Shown piece by piece: positions 1 to 6,890 of a DNA stretch of 11,958 nucleotides. Numbering within the stretch: position 1 is the first letter of the stretch; each line of letters starts with the position of its first letter. The notes under the pieces were generated by a model. That model was given only the letters and a program-made list of their open reading frames with translations. It was not told the DNA's origin and did no database searches. The translations under genes and the position numbers were made by a program. The DNA comes from Chloroflexota bacterium (GTDB lineage Bacteria > Chloroflexota > Limnocylindria > Limnocylindrales > CSP1-4). Location: contig JAKAMV010000206.1 of NCBI GenBank assembly GCA_021812735.1, forward strand, positions 1 through 11,958. Reading direction: 5' to 3'.

Positions 1-660
1 CCGGCGGTCGTCACGCACACGTACTCGATGATCGGCCTGCAGCCGGGCGCGGACCTCCTGATCTGGCGGCTGGGCCCGACGGTGCGGGCGCTCGAAGAGG
101 CGGCCGCGGCGGTGCTGCAGGCCGGCCTCGGCAGATGGCTCTCGGTCCGCGAGAGCCTGCTCGGCGTCATCCAGCCCACGCAGTACGTGAAGAAGCCCAC
201 GCCGCAGGAGCAGTCGCTCTTCGAGGGCGAACGCTGCGCCTACCTGATCGTCTACCCGTTTACGAAGTCCACCGATTGGTACCTGCTGGGCCGCGATGCC
301 CGGCAGGGGATCATGAACGAGCATATGCGCATCGGGCACGCCTATCCGCAGGTACGCCAGCTGCTCGCGAACTCGTTCGGCCTCGACGATCAGGACTTCA
401 TCGTCGCCTACGAAACCGACGATCTGCCGGCCTTCGTCGACCTGGTGCGCGAGCTGCGTGGCTCCGACAGCCGGCGCTCGACCGTGCGGGACACACCGAT
501 CCTGACGGCGGTCCACCGGCCGATCGGCGAGATCCTCCGGCTTCTCGACGCCGCCGAGATCGGGTCGGTGCCGGACAATGGCCACGCACCCGCCCTGACC
601 GTGCCCGCGGCCGCGAAGCCGCGCGGCGCCACCCGCGCCGCTGGCCGGGGGTCGCGATGA
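1..660 (+). CDS. hemQ: Coproheme decarboxylase (HemQ/ChdC, chlorite-dismutase family), 5'-truncated by the window edge
   Basis: The reading frame is open from base 1, so the true start lies outside the window; the ATG at 28 is internal. The product matches the C-terminal part of the HemQ/ChdC family, which oxidatively decarboxylates iron-coproporphyrin III to haem b, the last step of the coproporphyrin-dependent pathway. Visible marks are the YPFTK motif (Tyr codon 253-255, Lys codon 265-267, matching the catalytic Tyr and Lys of Firmicutes HemQ), the motif EHMRIGHAYP with the likely proximal haem-ligand His at 322-324, and SFGLDDQDF followed by a RDTPILT end motif. A Gln at 358-360 lies about where Firmicutes HemQ has its distal Gln; this alignment was done by eye. 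After RDTPILT there are roughly 50 extra residues, ending in a basic Ala/Arg-rich tail. The stop overlaps the hemL start (ATGA). A true chlorite dismutase is unlikely given the haem-operon context. Confidence 0.93.
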   Translation, partial: PAVVTHTYSMIGLQPGADLLIWRLGPTVRALEEAAAAVLQAGLGRWLSVRESLLGVIQPTQYVKKPTPQEQSLFEGERCAYLIVYPFTKSTDWYLLGRDARQGIMNEHMRIGHAYPQVRQLLANSFGLDDQDFIVAYETDDLPAFVDLVRELRGSDSRRSTVRDTPILTAVHRPIGEILRLLDAAEIGSVPDNGHAPALTVPAAAKPRGATRAAGRGSR

Positions 661-1946
661 GCGTGCGGGCCGGCGAGACCGGCGCGGCGGCGTATCGGCG
701 GCGTGCCGCGTCGCTCTTCCCAGGCGGCGTCAACAGCCCGGTTCGGGCGTACGGGGCGGTGGGCGGCGAGCCGCCGATCATCGTCGAGGGCAAGGGCGCC
801 GTGGTCCGCGACGTCGACGGCCGGGAGTATCTCGACTACGTCGGCGCGTTCGGCCCGCTGATCCTGGGGCACGCCCATCCGGCGGTCGTCGCGGCCGTCC
901 GGCGGGAGGCGGAGGCGGGCGGTCCGTTCGGTGCGACCACGCCCGCCGAGATCGAGCTCGGCGCGGCGATCCGCGCGGCGATGCCCTCGCTCGAGCGGCT
1001 GCGCTTCGTCAGCTCCGGCACGGAGGCCGCGATGAGTGCGCTGCGCGTCGCCCGCGCGGCCACGCGCCGCGATCTGGTCGTGAAGTTCGAGGGCGGTTAC
1101 CACGGCCATGCCGACGGCCTCCTCGCCCGGGCCGGCTCGGGGCTCGCGACGCTCTCGCTGCCGGCCAGTGCCGGGGTGGCGGCCGCGGTCGCGGCGCAAA
1201 CCCTGCTCGCCCGCTACAACGATCTCGCGTCGGTGGCCGCCGCCTTCGAACGCCACCCGGGGAAGATCGCCGCGGTCATCGTGGAACCGGTTGCGGCGAA
1301 CATGGGCGTGGTTGCGCCCGAGGCCGGGTTCCTGGACGGACTGCGCGAGCTGACGGCGCGCCACGGCGCGCTGCTCGTCTTCGACGAGGTGATCACGGGG
1401 TTCCGGGTGGCGCGCGGTGGCGCCCAGGCCCGCTACCACGTCGCTCCGGACCTCACGGTGCTCGGCAAGATCGTCGGTGGCGGGATGCCGGTCGGCGCCT
1501 ACGGCGGCCGGGCGGAGCTGCTCGATCTGGTGGCGCCGGCGGGTCCCGTCTACCAGGCGGGGACGCTCTCTGGCCACCCGGTCGCGATGGCCGCCGGCCT
1601 GGCGACGTTGGGCGAGCTCGGCGCCGAGCTCTACGCGCGGCTCGAACACCTCGGGGCTGCGCTCGAGACCGGGTTGTTGGAGGCGGCAGCCACGGCCGGC
1701 CGGCGCGTCTCGATCGGGCGCGTCGGCTCGTTGCTGACGGTCTTCTTCCGCGCGGCGGCCCCGCGGGACTTCGACGAGGTCCAGGAGGCCGACGCGGACG
1801 CCTTCGCGCGCTTCCACCGCGCGATGCGCGACGCCGGGATCCTGCTACCACCCTCGCCCCAGGAGGCCTGGTTCCTCTCCGCCGCCCACGGCATGGAGGA
1901 CGTGGCACGCACGGTCGAGGCGGCACGCACGGCCTTTCGGGCATGA
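657..1946 (+). CDS. hemL: Glutamate-1-semialdehyde 2,1-aminomutase
   Basis: 429 residues, the usual HemL length. The PLP enzyme converts glutamate-1-semialdehyde to 5-aminolevulinate in the C5 route of tetrapyrrole synthesis, in the cytoplasm. The N-terminal LFPGGVNSPVRAY motif is diagnostic of the family. Further marks are FVSSGTEAAMSALRVARA (cofactor phosphate binding), KFEGGYHGHAD, the FDEVITGFR motif with the Asp that contacts the pyridine nitrogen, and LGKIVGGGMPVGAYGG carrying the Schiff-base Lys271 (codon 1467-1469). The ATG at 657 is chosen because it forms an ATGA overlap with the hemQ stop and puts the family N-terminus in place; the same frame stays open far upstream inside hemQ, but that part does not resemble HemL. 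A GGGGG run lies a few bases upstream as a possible weak ribosome site. The 3' end overlaps the next gene by 4 bases. Its presence implies tRNA-dependent (C5) aminolevulinate synthesis, with hemA expected elsewhere. Confidence 0.97.
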   Translation: MSVRAGETGAAAYRRRAASLFPGGVNSPVRAYGAVGGEPPIIVEGKGAVVRDVDGREYLDYVGAFGPLILGHAHPAVVAAVRREAEAGGPFGATTPAEIELGAAIRAAMPSLERLRFVSSGTEAAMSALRVARAATRRDLVVKFEGGYHGHADGLLARAGSGLATLSLPASAGVAAAVAAQTLLARYNDLASVAAAFERHPGKIAAVIVEPVAANMGVVAPEAGFLDGLRELTARHGALLVFDEVITGFRVARGGAQARYHVAPDLTVLGKIVGGGMPVGAYGGRAELLDLVAPAGPVYQAGTLSGHPVAMAAGLATLGELGAELYARLEHLGAALETGLLEAAATAGRRVSIGRVGSLLTVFFRAAAPRDFDEVQEADADAFARFHRAMRDAGILLPPSPQEAWFLSAAHGMEDVARTVEAARTAFRA

Positions 1947-2983
1947 GCGACCGCCTGCTGCGCGCGTTCCACCGCGAACCGGTCGACGCGACGCCGATCT
2001 GGTTCATGCGCCAGGCGGGACGGGCGCTGCCGGAGTACCGCGCGGTGCGGGAACGGGTCGGACTGGCGGAGATCGTCCGGGATGCCGCACTCTGCGCCGA
2101 GGTCTCGCTCCAACCGGTGCGGCGCCTCGGGGTGGACGCCGCCATCGTCTTCGCCGACATCACGACGCCGTTGCCGGGGATGGGGGTCGACGTCCGCTTC
2201 GTGGAGGGTGTGGGCCCCGTGATCGAGCGGCCGATCCGCACCCCGGCCGACGTGGCCGTGCTGGGCACACTCGACCCGGACGCGGCGGTCGGGCCGCTGC
2301 TGGAGGCGATCCGCCTGCTGCGCCGGGAGAGCCCGGTGCCAGTGATCGGCTTCGCGGGCGCCCCGTTCACGCTCGCGAGCTACCTCGTGGAGGGCCGGTC
2401 GTCGCGGGACACGGCGGGTCTCCTCGCGCTGCTCCGCGGCGCGCCCGAGCTCTTCTCCGCGCTCCTCGAGCGGCTCGTCGACGCCACCGTGGTCTATCTG
2501 GAGGCGCAGGTGCGGGCCGGTGCGCAGGCGGTCCAGGTCTTCGACAGCTGGGTGGGCGTCCTGGGTCCATTCGACTACGCGCGCCACGTGCTGCCGCACA
2601 TGCGGCGGCTCTTCGCCGGGCTCGCCGGTCTCGGCGTGCCGACAGTCCTCTTCGGGACCGGCACGGCCGGCCTGCTGCGCCTGATGGGCACTAGCGGGGC
2701 AAGGGTCATCGGGCTCGACTGGCGCATCGCGCTGGGGGAGGCGTGGGAGCTGCTGCCCGGGCTCGCCGTGCAGGGGAACCTGGACCCCTCGTTGCTGCTG
2801 GGCCCGTTCGAGGCGGTGGCCGAGCAGACGGTCTGGATCCTGGAGCAGGCCGCCGAGCGGCCGGGGCACGTCTTCAACCTGGGACACGGCGTCCTGCCGG
2901 CGACCGATCCGGACGACCTGCGCCGCCTGGTCGACCTCGTGCACGAGCGCTCGGCGCGGCCCGGCGCGGGACGCGCGCCATGA
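1943..2983 (+). CDS. hemE: Uroporphyrinogen III decarboxylase (canonical copy)
   Basis: 346 residues, normal for HemE. It removes four carboxyl groups from uroporphyrinogen III to give coproporphyrinogen III, working as a cytoplasmic TIM-barrel homodimer without a cofactor. All the classic active-site positions can be read: Arg23 and Arg27 in WFMRQAGRALPEY, Asp72 in VFADI, Tyr147 in ASYLVEG, Ser202 in FDSWVG and His315 in FNLGHGVLP (equivalent to human Arg37, Arg41, Asp86, Tyr164, Ser219 and His339). The GLDW and QGNLDPSLL motifs are also intact. The ATG at 1943 overlaps the hemL stop (ATGA), with the PVDATPIW motif at the usual distance from the start; no good Shine-Dalgarno sequence is seen, consistent with translational coupling. 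It is followed directly, again with a 4-base overlap, by a second hemE-like gene. Confidence 0.97.
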   Translation: MSDRLLRAFHREPVDATPIWFMRQAGRALPEYRAVRERVGLAEIVRDAALCAEVSLQPVRRLGVDAAIVFADITTPLPGMGVDVRFVEGVGPVIERPIRTPADVAVLGTLDPDAAVGPLLEAIRLLRRESPVPVIGFAGAPFTLASYLVEGRSSRDTAGLLALLRGAPELFSALLERLVDATVVYLEAQVRAGAQAVQVFDSWVGVLGPFDYARHVLPHMRRLFAGLAGLGVPTVLFGTGTAGLLRLMGTSGARVIGLDWRIALGEAWELLPGLAVQGNLDPSLLLGPFEAVAEQTVWILEQAAERPGHVFNLGHGVLPATDPDDLRRLVDLVHERSARPGAGRAP

Positions 2984-4044
2984 CCGGCGCGGAGCGCTTC
3001 CTGGCCGCCTGCCAGCTCGCGCCGGTGGACGCGACCCCGGTCTGGTACATGCGCCAGGCGGGACGGGGGATCCCGGCGTACGAGCGGATGCGGGAACGCT
3101 ACGGCGTGCTCGGCATCGCGCGCACGCCCGAGTTGGCGGCCGCGGCGACGGTGCTGCCCGTGGCGGCGTACGGGGTCGATGCGGCGGTGATGTACGCCGA
3201 CATCATGCTGCCGGTCGGTCCGCTGGGCATCGACTTCGAGCTGACGGCCGAAGGGCCGGTGGTGGCGACGCCGATCCGCAGCCCCGAGGCCGTGCAGCGC
3301 CTGCGCCTCTACGAGCCGGAGGAGGAGCTCGCGTTCGCCATGCAGGCGGTCCGCATCGCGCGGCGCGAGATCGATGGGCGACAGGCCCTGGTCGGGATCG
3401 CCGGCGGGCCCTTCACGCTGGCCGCCTACCTCATCGAGGGTCGCGCATCGCGGGACCAGGCCGCGGCGCGCGCGTTCATGTACGCGCAGCCCGCCGCGTG
3501 GCACGCGTTGCTGGGGCGGCTCGCCGAAGTCGGGCGGCGCTACCTGGCCGCGCAGGTCCGGGCGGGCGTCCAGGCCGTGCAGGTCTTCGACACGTGGGCA
3601 GGATCGCTCGGGCCGGCCGAGTACGAGGCATACGTGCTGCCACACGCGATGCGGCTGCTGGAGGGGGCGCGCGGCGTCCCAGCGATCCATTACGTCAGGG
3701 CCAGCGCGGCGCTGCTGGAGCCGCTCGCCCGCTCCGGTGCCACCGTCATCGGCATCGACGCGGGGCTCTCGCTCCGGGCGGCGTGGGCGCGCATCGGATC
3801 GCACCTGGGCATCCAGGGGAACCTCGACGGCGCTCGGCTGCTTGCTGGCTGGGAGGCCACCCAAGCCGGCGCGCGCGGTGTCCTCGAGGAGGCCGGCGGG
3901 CGCGCGGGTCACATCTTCAACCTGGGGCAGGGGATCGTGCCGGGCACCGACCCGGCGCTCCTGGCCCGTCTCGCCGCGTACGTCCACGAGGCGTCGGCCG
4001 CGCGTCGGACCGGCGCCGCAGCAGGCATGGAGGTCCTCAGGTGA
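2980..4044 (+). CDS. Second, diverged uroporphyrinogen decarboxylase-family protein (HemE paralogue)
   Basis: 354 residues, clearly of the UroD/HemE family along its whole length and similar to the gene just upstream. Retained positions are Arg25 and Arg29 in WYMRQAGRGIPAY, Asp74 in MYADIMLP, Tyr150 in AAYLIEG and Thr205 in FDTWAG (Thr at this position also occurs in E. coli HemE). Changed positions are LPEY to IPAY, GLDW to GIDA, QGNLDP to QGNLDG and, most strikingly, the active-site His of LGHG to Gln317 in FNLGQGIVP (codon 3928-3930). The frame is intact, and the start (ATGA with the previous stop) and end (GTGA with hemH) are both tightly coupled, so it is unlikely to be a decaying pseudogene. 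It may be a second decarboxylase with altered kinetics, a heterodimer partner or regulator of the first, or an enzyme on a related tetrapyrrole; the sequence alone does not decide. It lacks the sequence character of the corrinoid methyltransferase branch (MtaA/MtbA), keeping the HemE-type MRQAGR. Confidence 0.9.
   Translation: MTGAERFLAACQLAPVDATPVWYMRQAGRGIPAYERMRERYGVLGIARTPELAAAATVLPVAAYGVDAAVMYADIMLPVGPLGIDFELTAEGPVVATPIRSPEAVQRLRLYEPEEELAFAMQAVRIARREIDGRQALVGIAGGPFTLAAYLIEGRASRDQAAARAFMYAQPAAWHALLGRLAEVGRRYLAAQVRAGVQAVQVFDTWAGSLGPAEYEAYVLPHAMRLLEGARGVPAIHYVRASAALLEPLARSGATVIGIDAGLSLRAAWARIGSHLGIQGNLDGARLLAGWEATQAGARGVLEEAGGRAGHIFNLGQGIVPGTDPALLARLAAYVHEASAARRTGAAAGMEVLR
4029..4033 (+). 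promoter_or_regulatory. Ribosome binding site of hemH
   Basis: GGAGG lies 7 bases upstream of the GTG at 4041, inside the end of the second hemE-like gene. It is the clearest Shine-Dalgarno sequence in the haem operon and decides the hemH start. Confidence 0.7.
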
Positions 4045-5021
4045 CGATCGATCCGCCCGTCGGCGTGATCCTCATGACGTACGGGTCGCCCGCCGGCCTC
4101 GACGACGTGCCACGCTACCTGGCGGCGGTGCGGGGCGGTCGGGCCCCCGAAGCGGAGCTCGTCAGCGAGTTCACCCGTCGCTACCGCGTGATCGGCGGCT
4201 CGCCGCTGGTGCGCATCACCGCCGCCCAGGCCGCGGCGCTCGCGGGGCGTCTCGGCCCCGGGTTCCGGGTCACGATCGGGATGCGCTTCTCGGACCCATC
4301 GATCGGCGCCAGCCTTGCCGAGCTCGTCTCCGCCGGCTGCCGCCGCGTCGTGGCGATCATCCTCTCCCCGCAGTACTCCGAGCTGATCATGGGCGGGTAT
4401 CTGCGCGCGATCGAGGCGGCGCGCGTCGCGCTCGCGCCGGATGCGCCCATCGTGGCCCTGGCCGGGGCGTGGCACCTGGAGCCGGCCTTCGTCGGCGCGC
4501 TCGCCCTGCGGATTGGCGAAGCGCTCGCGGCGTTCCCGGAGCGAGAACGTGGCGCGGTCCCGGTGCTGCTCACGGCCCACAGCCTGCCGCGGCGCGTGGC
4601 CGAGCAGGAGCCGGGCTATCTCCGCCAGCTCGAGGAGACGGCCATCGCGGTGGCGAGCGCGGCGGGCTTGGCGGGCGGCCAATGGCACTTCTGCTGGCAG
4701 AGCGCGGGACACGAGCCCGGCGAGTGGATGACGCCGGACTTCGCCGACCTGGTGCCGCGCCTTCGCGCGGAGGGTCACCGAGCTGTGGTGGTCGCACCGA
4801 TCCAGTTCCTGGCCGACCACTTGGAGACGCTCTACGACCTGGCGGTCGGAGCCCGGGAGCAGGCGGCCGCCGCGGGGATGGCCTTCGCGCAGATCCGGGC
4901 ACTCAACGCCGATGCCGGCCTCGTCGAAGCGCTGGCGCACGTCGTGGAGGCGACGCTCGTTGCTGGCGGCGGGTCCGTCACGGCGGCGCGCCGGCGCGCG
5001 GGATCGGCGCCGGCGGCCTGA
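4041..5021 (+). CDS. hemH: Coproporphyrin III ferrochelatase (HemH/CpfC)
   Basis: 326 residues, close to the Bacillus-type monofunctional enzyme. It inserts Fe2+ into the porphyrin; beside HemQ the physiological substrate should be coproporphyrin III rather than protoporphyrin IX. Visible motifs are VILMTYGSP at the N-terminus (the Tyr equivalent to B. subtilis Tyr13), FTRRYRVIGGSPL, LLTAHSLPRRV with the metal-binding His (B. subtilis His183), CWQSAGHEPGEWMTPD, and FLADHLETLYDLA with the conserved Glu (B. subtilis Glu264). The GTG at 4041 is chosen as start: it overlaps the previous stop (GTGA), is preceded by GGAGG at 4029-4033 with 7 bases of spacing, and puts the family N-terminus in register. 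The frame is open much further upstream but that part is out of phase with the paralogous hemE coding sequence. It is the last gene of the operon; the last 15 or so residues are a nonconserved Ala/Arg-rich tail. Confidence 0.95.
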   Translation: MTIDPPVGVILMTYGSPAGLDDVPRYLAAVRGGRAPEAELVSEFTRRYRVIGGSPLVRITAAQAAALAGRLGPGFRVTIGMRFSDPSIGASLAELVSAGCRRVVAIILSPQYSELIMGGYLRAIEAARVALAPDAPIVALAGAWHLEPAFVGALALRIGEALAAFPERERGAVPVLLTAHSLPRRVAEQEPGYLRQLEETAIAVASAAGLAGGQWHFCWQSAGHEPGEWMTPDFADLVPRLRAEGHRAVVVAPIQFLADHLETLYDLAVGAREQAAAAGMAFAQIRALNADAGLVEALAHVVEATLVAGGGSVTAARRRAGSAPAA

Positions 5022-5033
5022 TGCGTTCCGGGC

Positions 5034-5059
5034 GCTGAGGTGGTCCGGCGGGGCTCAGC
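5034..5059. terminator. Possible inverted repeat between converging genes
   Basis: GCTGAG at 5034-5039 and CTCAGC at 5054-5059 form a perfect 6-base inverted repeat around a 14-base loop. It lies in the 33-base gap between the hemH stop and the stop of the minus-strand class V enzyme, and covers that stop. There is no T-run on either side, so an intrinsic terminator is weakly supported; a chance repeat in GC-rich DNA is quite possible. Confidence 0.25.
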
Positions 5060-6845
5060 CGCTGCCGCGGGCGGTGCCGAAGGGAGACGTCCCGCCCGAT
5101 GCTGCGCCACCGGCCGCTGCGCCGCCGGCCGCGGCGCGGGGAGCGCCGGCTCGAACCTCGTCGGGCAAGGGGAACCAGCGCAGCGCCTCGAAGTCCGGCC
5201 CCTCGCGGATCGGCCGCGGTGCTCGTGATGGCACCGGCGGGTCGGCGAGGATCGCCTGGGCCTCGGCCAGATACTCGGCCAACCGCGACTCCGGCTCGCG
5301 GTGGCGGTGCGCGGGGTAGGTCATCCGCCCATCCGCGTACCGCACGTCGTGCAGGCTGAGGGGCGCCTCGGGGAGCCCATCGATGTGCCGCCAGAGCCCG
5401 CTCGCCGGTTCGAAGTCGTAGAGCGGTAGCAGCCGCCAGCCTTGGGAGGCGACGAGATCGACCGCGTCGAGGATGTACCGGAACACCGTCTCACTGATGA
5501 AGTAGTTGAAGTTCACGCGCACCCAGCCCGGCTTGATCCCCTCACAGCCCCGGGCCACCTGGCGCTCGAACGCCCGTGAGCGCTCGAGGTCGATGCCGAG
5601 GAGCCGGTGGCCGTAGGGGCCCGCGCAGGAACAACCGCCACGCGCCTGGATGCCGAAGAGGTCGTTGAGCAACGCCACGACGAAGTTGTGGTGCAGGTAG
5701 CGGCCGCCGTGGCGGACGACGAAGGAGACGATCGAGAGGCGTTCCGCGGCTCGGCTGCCCAGGATCTCGAGGGCCGGGTTCTGCGCCCAGCGCGCGATCG
5801 CGCGGTCGATGAACGACGTCTCACGTGCACGGATCGCCGGAACCCCGACCGCCTCTTTGAGCTGCACGACGAGTCCGGCACGGATCGACTCCACGATCGC
5901 CGGCGTACCGCCCTCCTCGCGCCGTTCGATGTCGGCGAGATAGCGGTGCTCGAGCGGGTTCACGTACTCGACCGTGCCCCCGCCGGGGACGGACGGTACA
6001 CGGTTGCGAAACAGGGCGCGCCGCGCCACGAGAACCCCGGGCGTCCCCGGTCCCCCGATGAACTTGTGGGGCGAGATGCAGACCGCGTCCTTGTAGGCGA
6101 GGTTGCCGTCGGGGCCAGCGTCGCCGCCCATCCGGATCTCCACGTAGGGCGCCGCCGCGGCGTAATCCCAGCAGGAGAGGGCCCCGTAGCGGTGGAGGAG
6201 GATCGAGATCGAGCGCGAGTCGGAGACGATCCCCGTCACGTTCGACGCGGCCGAGAAGCTGCCGATCAGAAGCCGGCGGCCCGCGTGCGCTCGCAGCTCG
6301 CGCTCGAGCGCCTCCAGATCGATCCGCCCATCGCGATCCTCGGGGACCGTGATCAGCTCCGCGATCGACTCCCGCCACGGCAGGTCGTTGGAGTGGTGCT
6401 CGTATGGTCCGATCAGCACGACCGGCCGCTCCTCCGGTGGGATCCGGGAACGCAGGTCGTAGCGGTCGTCGAGGTCCGCGGGGAGCCGTAGGTTGAGGAC
6501 CTCGACCAGACGATTGATCGCGGCCGTAGAGCCGGAGCCGCAGAAGATGACCGCATGCTCGCTGGTCGCGCCGACCGCGTCGCGGATGATCCGACGCGCC
6601 TCCTCGCGGAACCGCGTGGTCTGCAGACCCGTGCCAGACGATTCGGAGTGCGTGTTGGCATACAGCGGCAGGACCGCGTCGCGGATGTAGTCCTCGATGA
6701 AGGTGAGCGAGCGGCCCGACGCCGTGTAGTCCGCGTAGGTCACGCGCCGCACGCCGAAGGGGCCCGCGACGGCCTCGTCGTCTCCGAGCACCGACGCACG
6801 GATCAACTCGATCAGCGGCGTCGCTGGCGCATCCATCGCGGGCAT
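5055..6845 (-). CDS. Class V aminotransferase / cysteine-desulfurase-fold PLP enzyme, substrate unknown
   Basis: 596 residues. The fold-type I class V pattern is clear: ANTHSESSGTG (65-73), FCGSGSTAAI (101-110, phosphate loop), EHHSND around residue 150, CWDYAAA with the pyridine-contacting Asp227, ISPHKFIGGPGTPG with the Schiff-base Lys261, and GGCSCAGPYGHRLLG with Cys405 and Cys407. A Cys in this loop is where SufS/CsdA-type desulfurases carry their persulfide Cys, so sulfur or selenium transfer from a cysteine-like substrate is plausible but unproven. Cysteine desulfurases have about 400 residues; here the fold seems to end near 470, followed by a further conserved-looking stretch to about 565 and a Gly/Ala/Ser-rich tail. 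No Suf/Isc scaffold gene is adjacent. The first ATG is used; an in-frame ATG three codons later is equally possible, and neither has a Shine-Dalgarno sequence. It follows the HAD gene by 45 bases on the same strand. Confidence 0.9.
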   Translation of the reverse strand: MPAMDAPATPLIELIRASVLGDDEAVAGPFGVRRVTYADYTASGRSLTFIEDYIRDAVLPLYANTHSESSGTGLQTTRFREEARRIIRDAVGATSEHAVIFCGSGSTAAINRLVEVLNLRLPADLDDRYDLRSRIPPEERPVVLIGPYEHHSNDLPWRESIAELITVPEDRDGRIDLEALERELRAHAGRRLLIGSFSAASNVTGIVSDSRSISILLHRYGALSCWDYAAAAPYVEIRMGGDAGPDGNLAYKDAVCISPHKFIGGPGTPGVLVARRALFRNRVPSVPGGGTVEYVNPLEHRYLADIERREEGGTPAIVESIRAGLVVQLKEAVGVPAIRARETSFIDRAIARWAQNPALEILGSRAAERLSIVSFVVRHGGRYLHHNFVVALLNDLFGIQARGGCSCAGPYGHRLLGIDLERSRAFERQVARGCEGIKPGWVRVNFNYFISETVFRYILDAVDLVASQGWRLLPLYDFEPASGLWRHIDGLPEAPLSLHDVRYADGRMTYPAHRHREPESRLAEYLAEAQAILADPPVPSRAPRPIREGPDFEALRWFPLPDEVRAGAPRAAAGGAAAGGAASGGTSPFGTARGSG

Positions 6846-6890
6846 GGTAGCGGTCTGGTCGGGCGGCCGCGCGGCCCGGCGCGGGCAGGG

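Noticed and set aside
135..656. Upstream in-frame extension of hemL
   Set aside because: The added residues are Arg-rich and lie in another phase of hemQ; the HemL N-terminal motif fits the ATG at 657.
1..660. First gene as a true chlorite dismutase
   Set aside because: It has the HemQ Tyr/Lys motif YPFTK and sits in a haem biosynthesis operon; chlorite detoxification has no contextual support.
408..2944. Long open frames on the minus strand antisense to hemL and hemE (408-1817 and 1631-2944)
   Set aside because: They are Arg/Gly/His-rich translations without family motifs and mirror real genes; such antisense frames are expected in GC-rich coding DNA.
2980..4044. Second hemE-like gene as a pseudogene
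   Set aside because: Full length, no frameshift or stop, most active-site residues kept, and tight overlaps on both sides.
2575..4940. Long minus-strand frames antisense to the second hemE and hemH
   Set aside because: No recognisable motif, low-complexity basic composition, and fully covered by strongly supported plus-strand genes.
3374..5038. Long plus-strand frame crossing the second hemE and hemH in another phase
   Set aside because: Basic Arg/Pro/Ser-rich product with no motifs; a shadow of the two real genes.
5607..6491. Plus-strand frame of nearly 300 codons inside the class V gene
   Set aside because: Antisense to the catalytic core of a motif-rich enzyme; its own product shows no family features.
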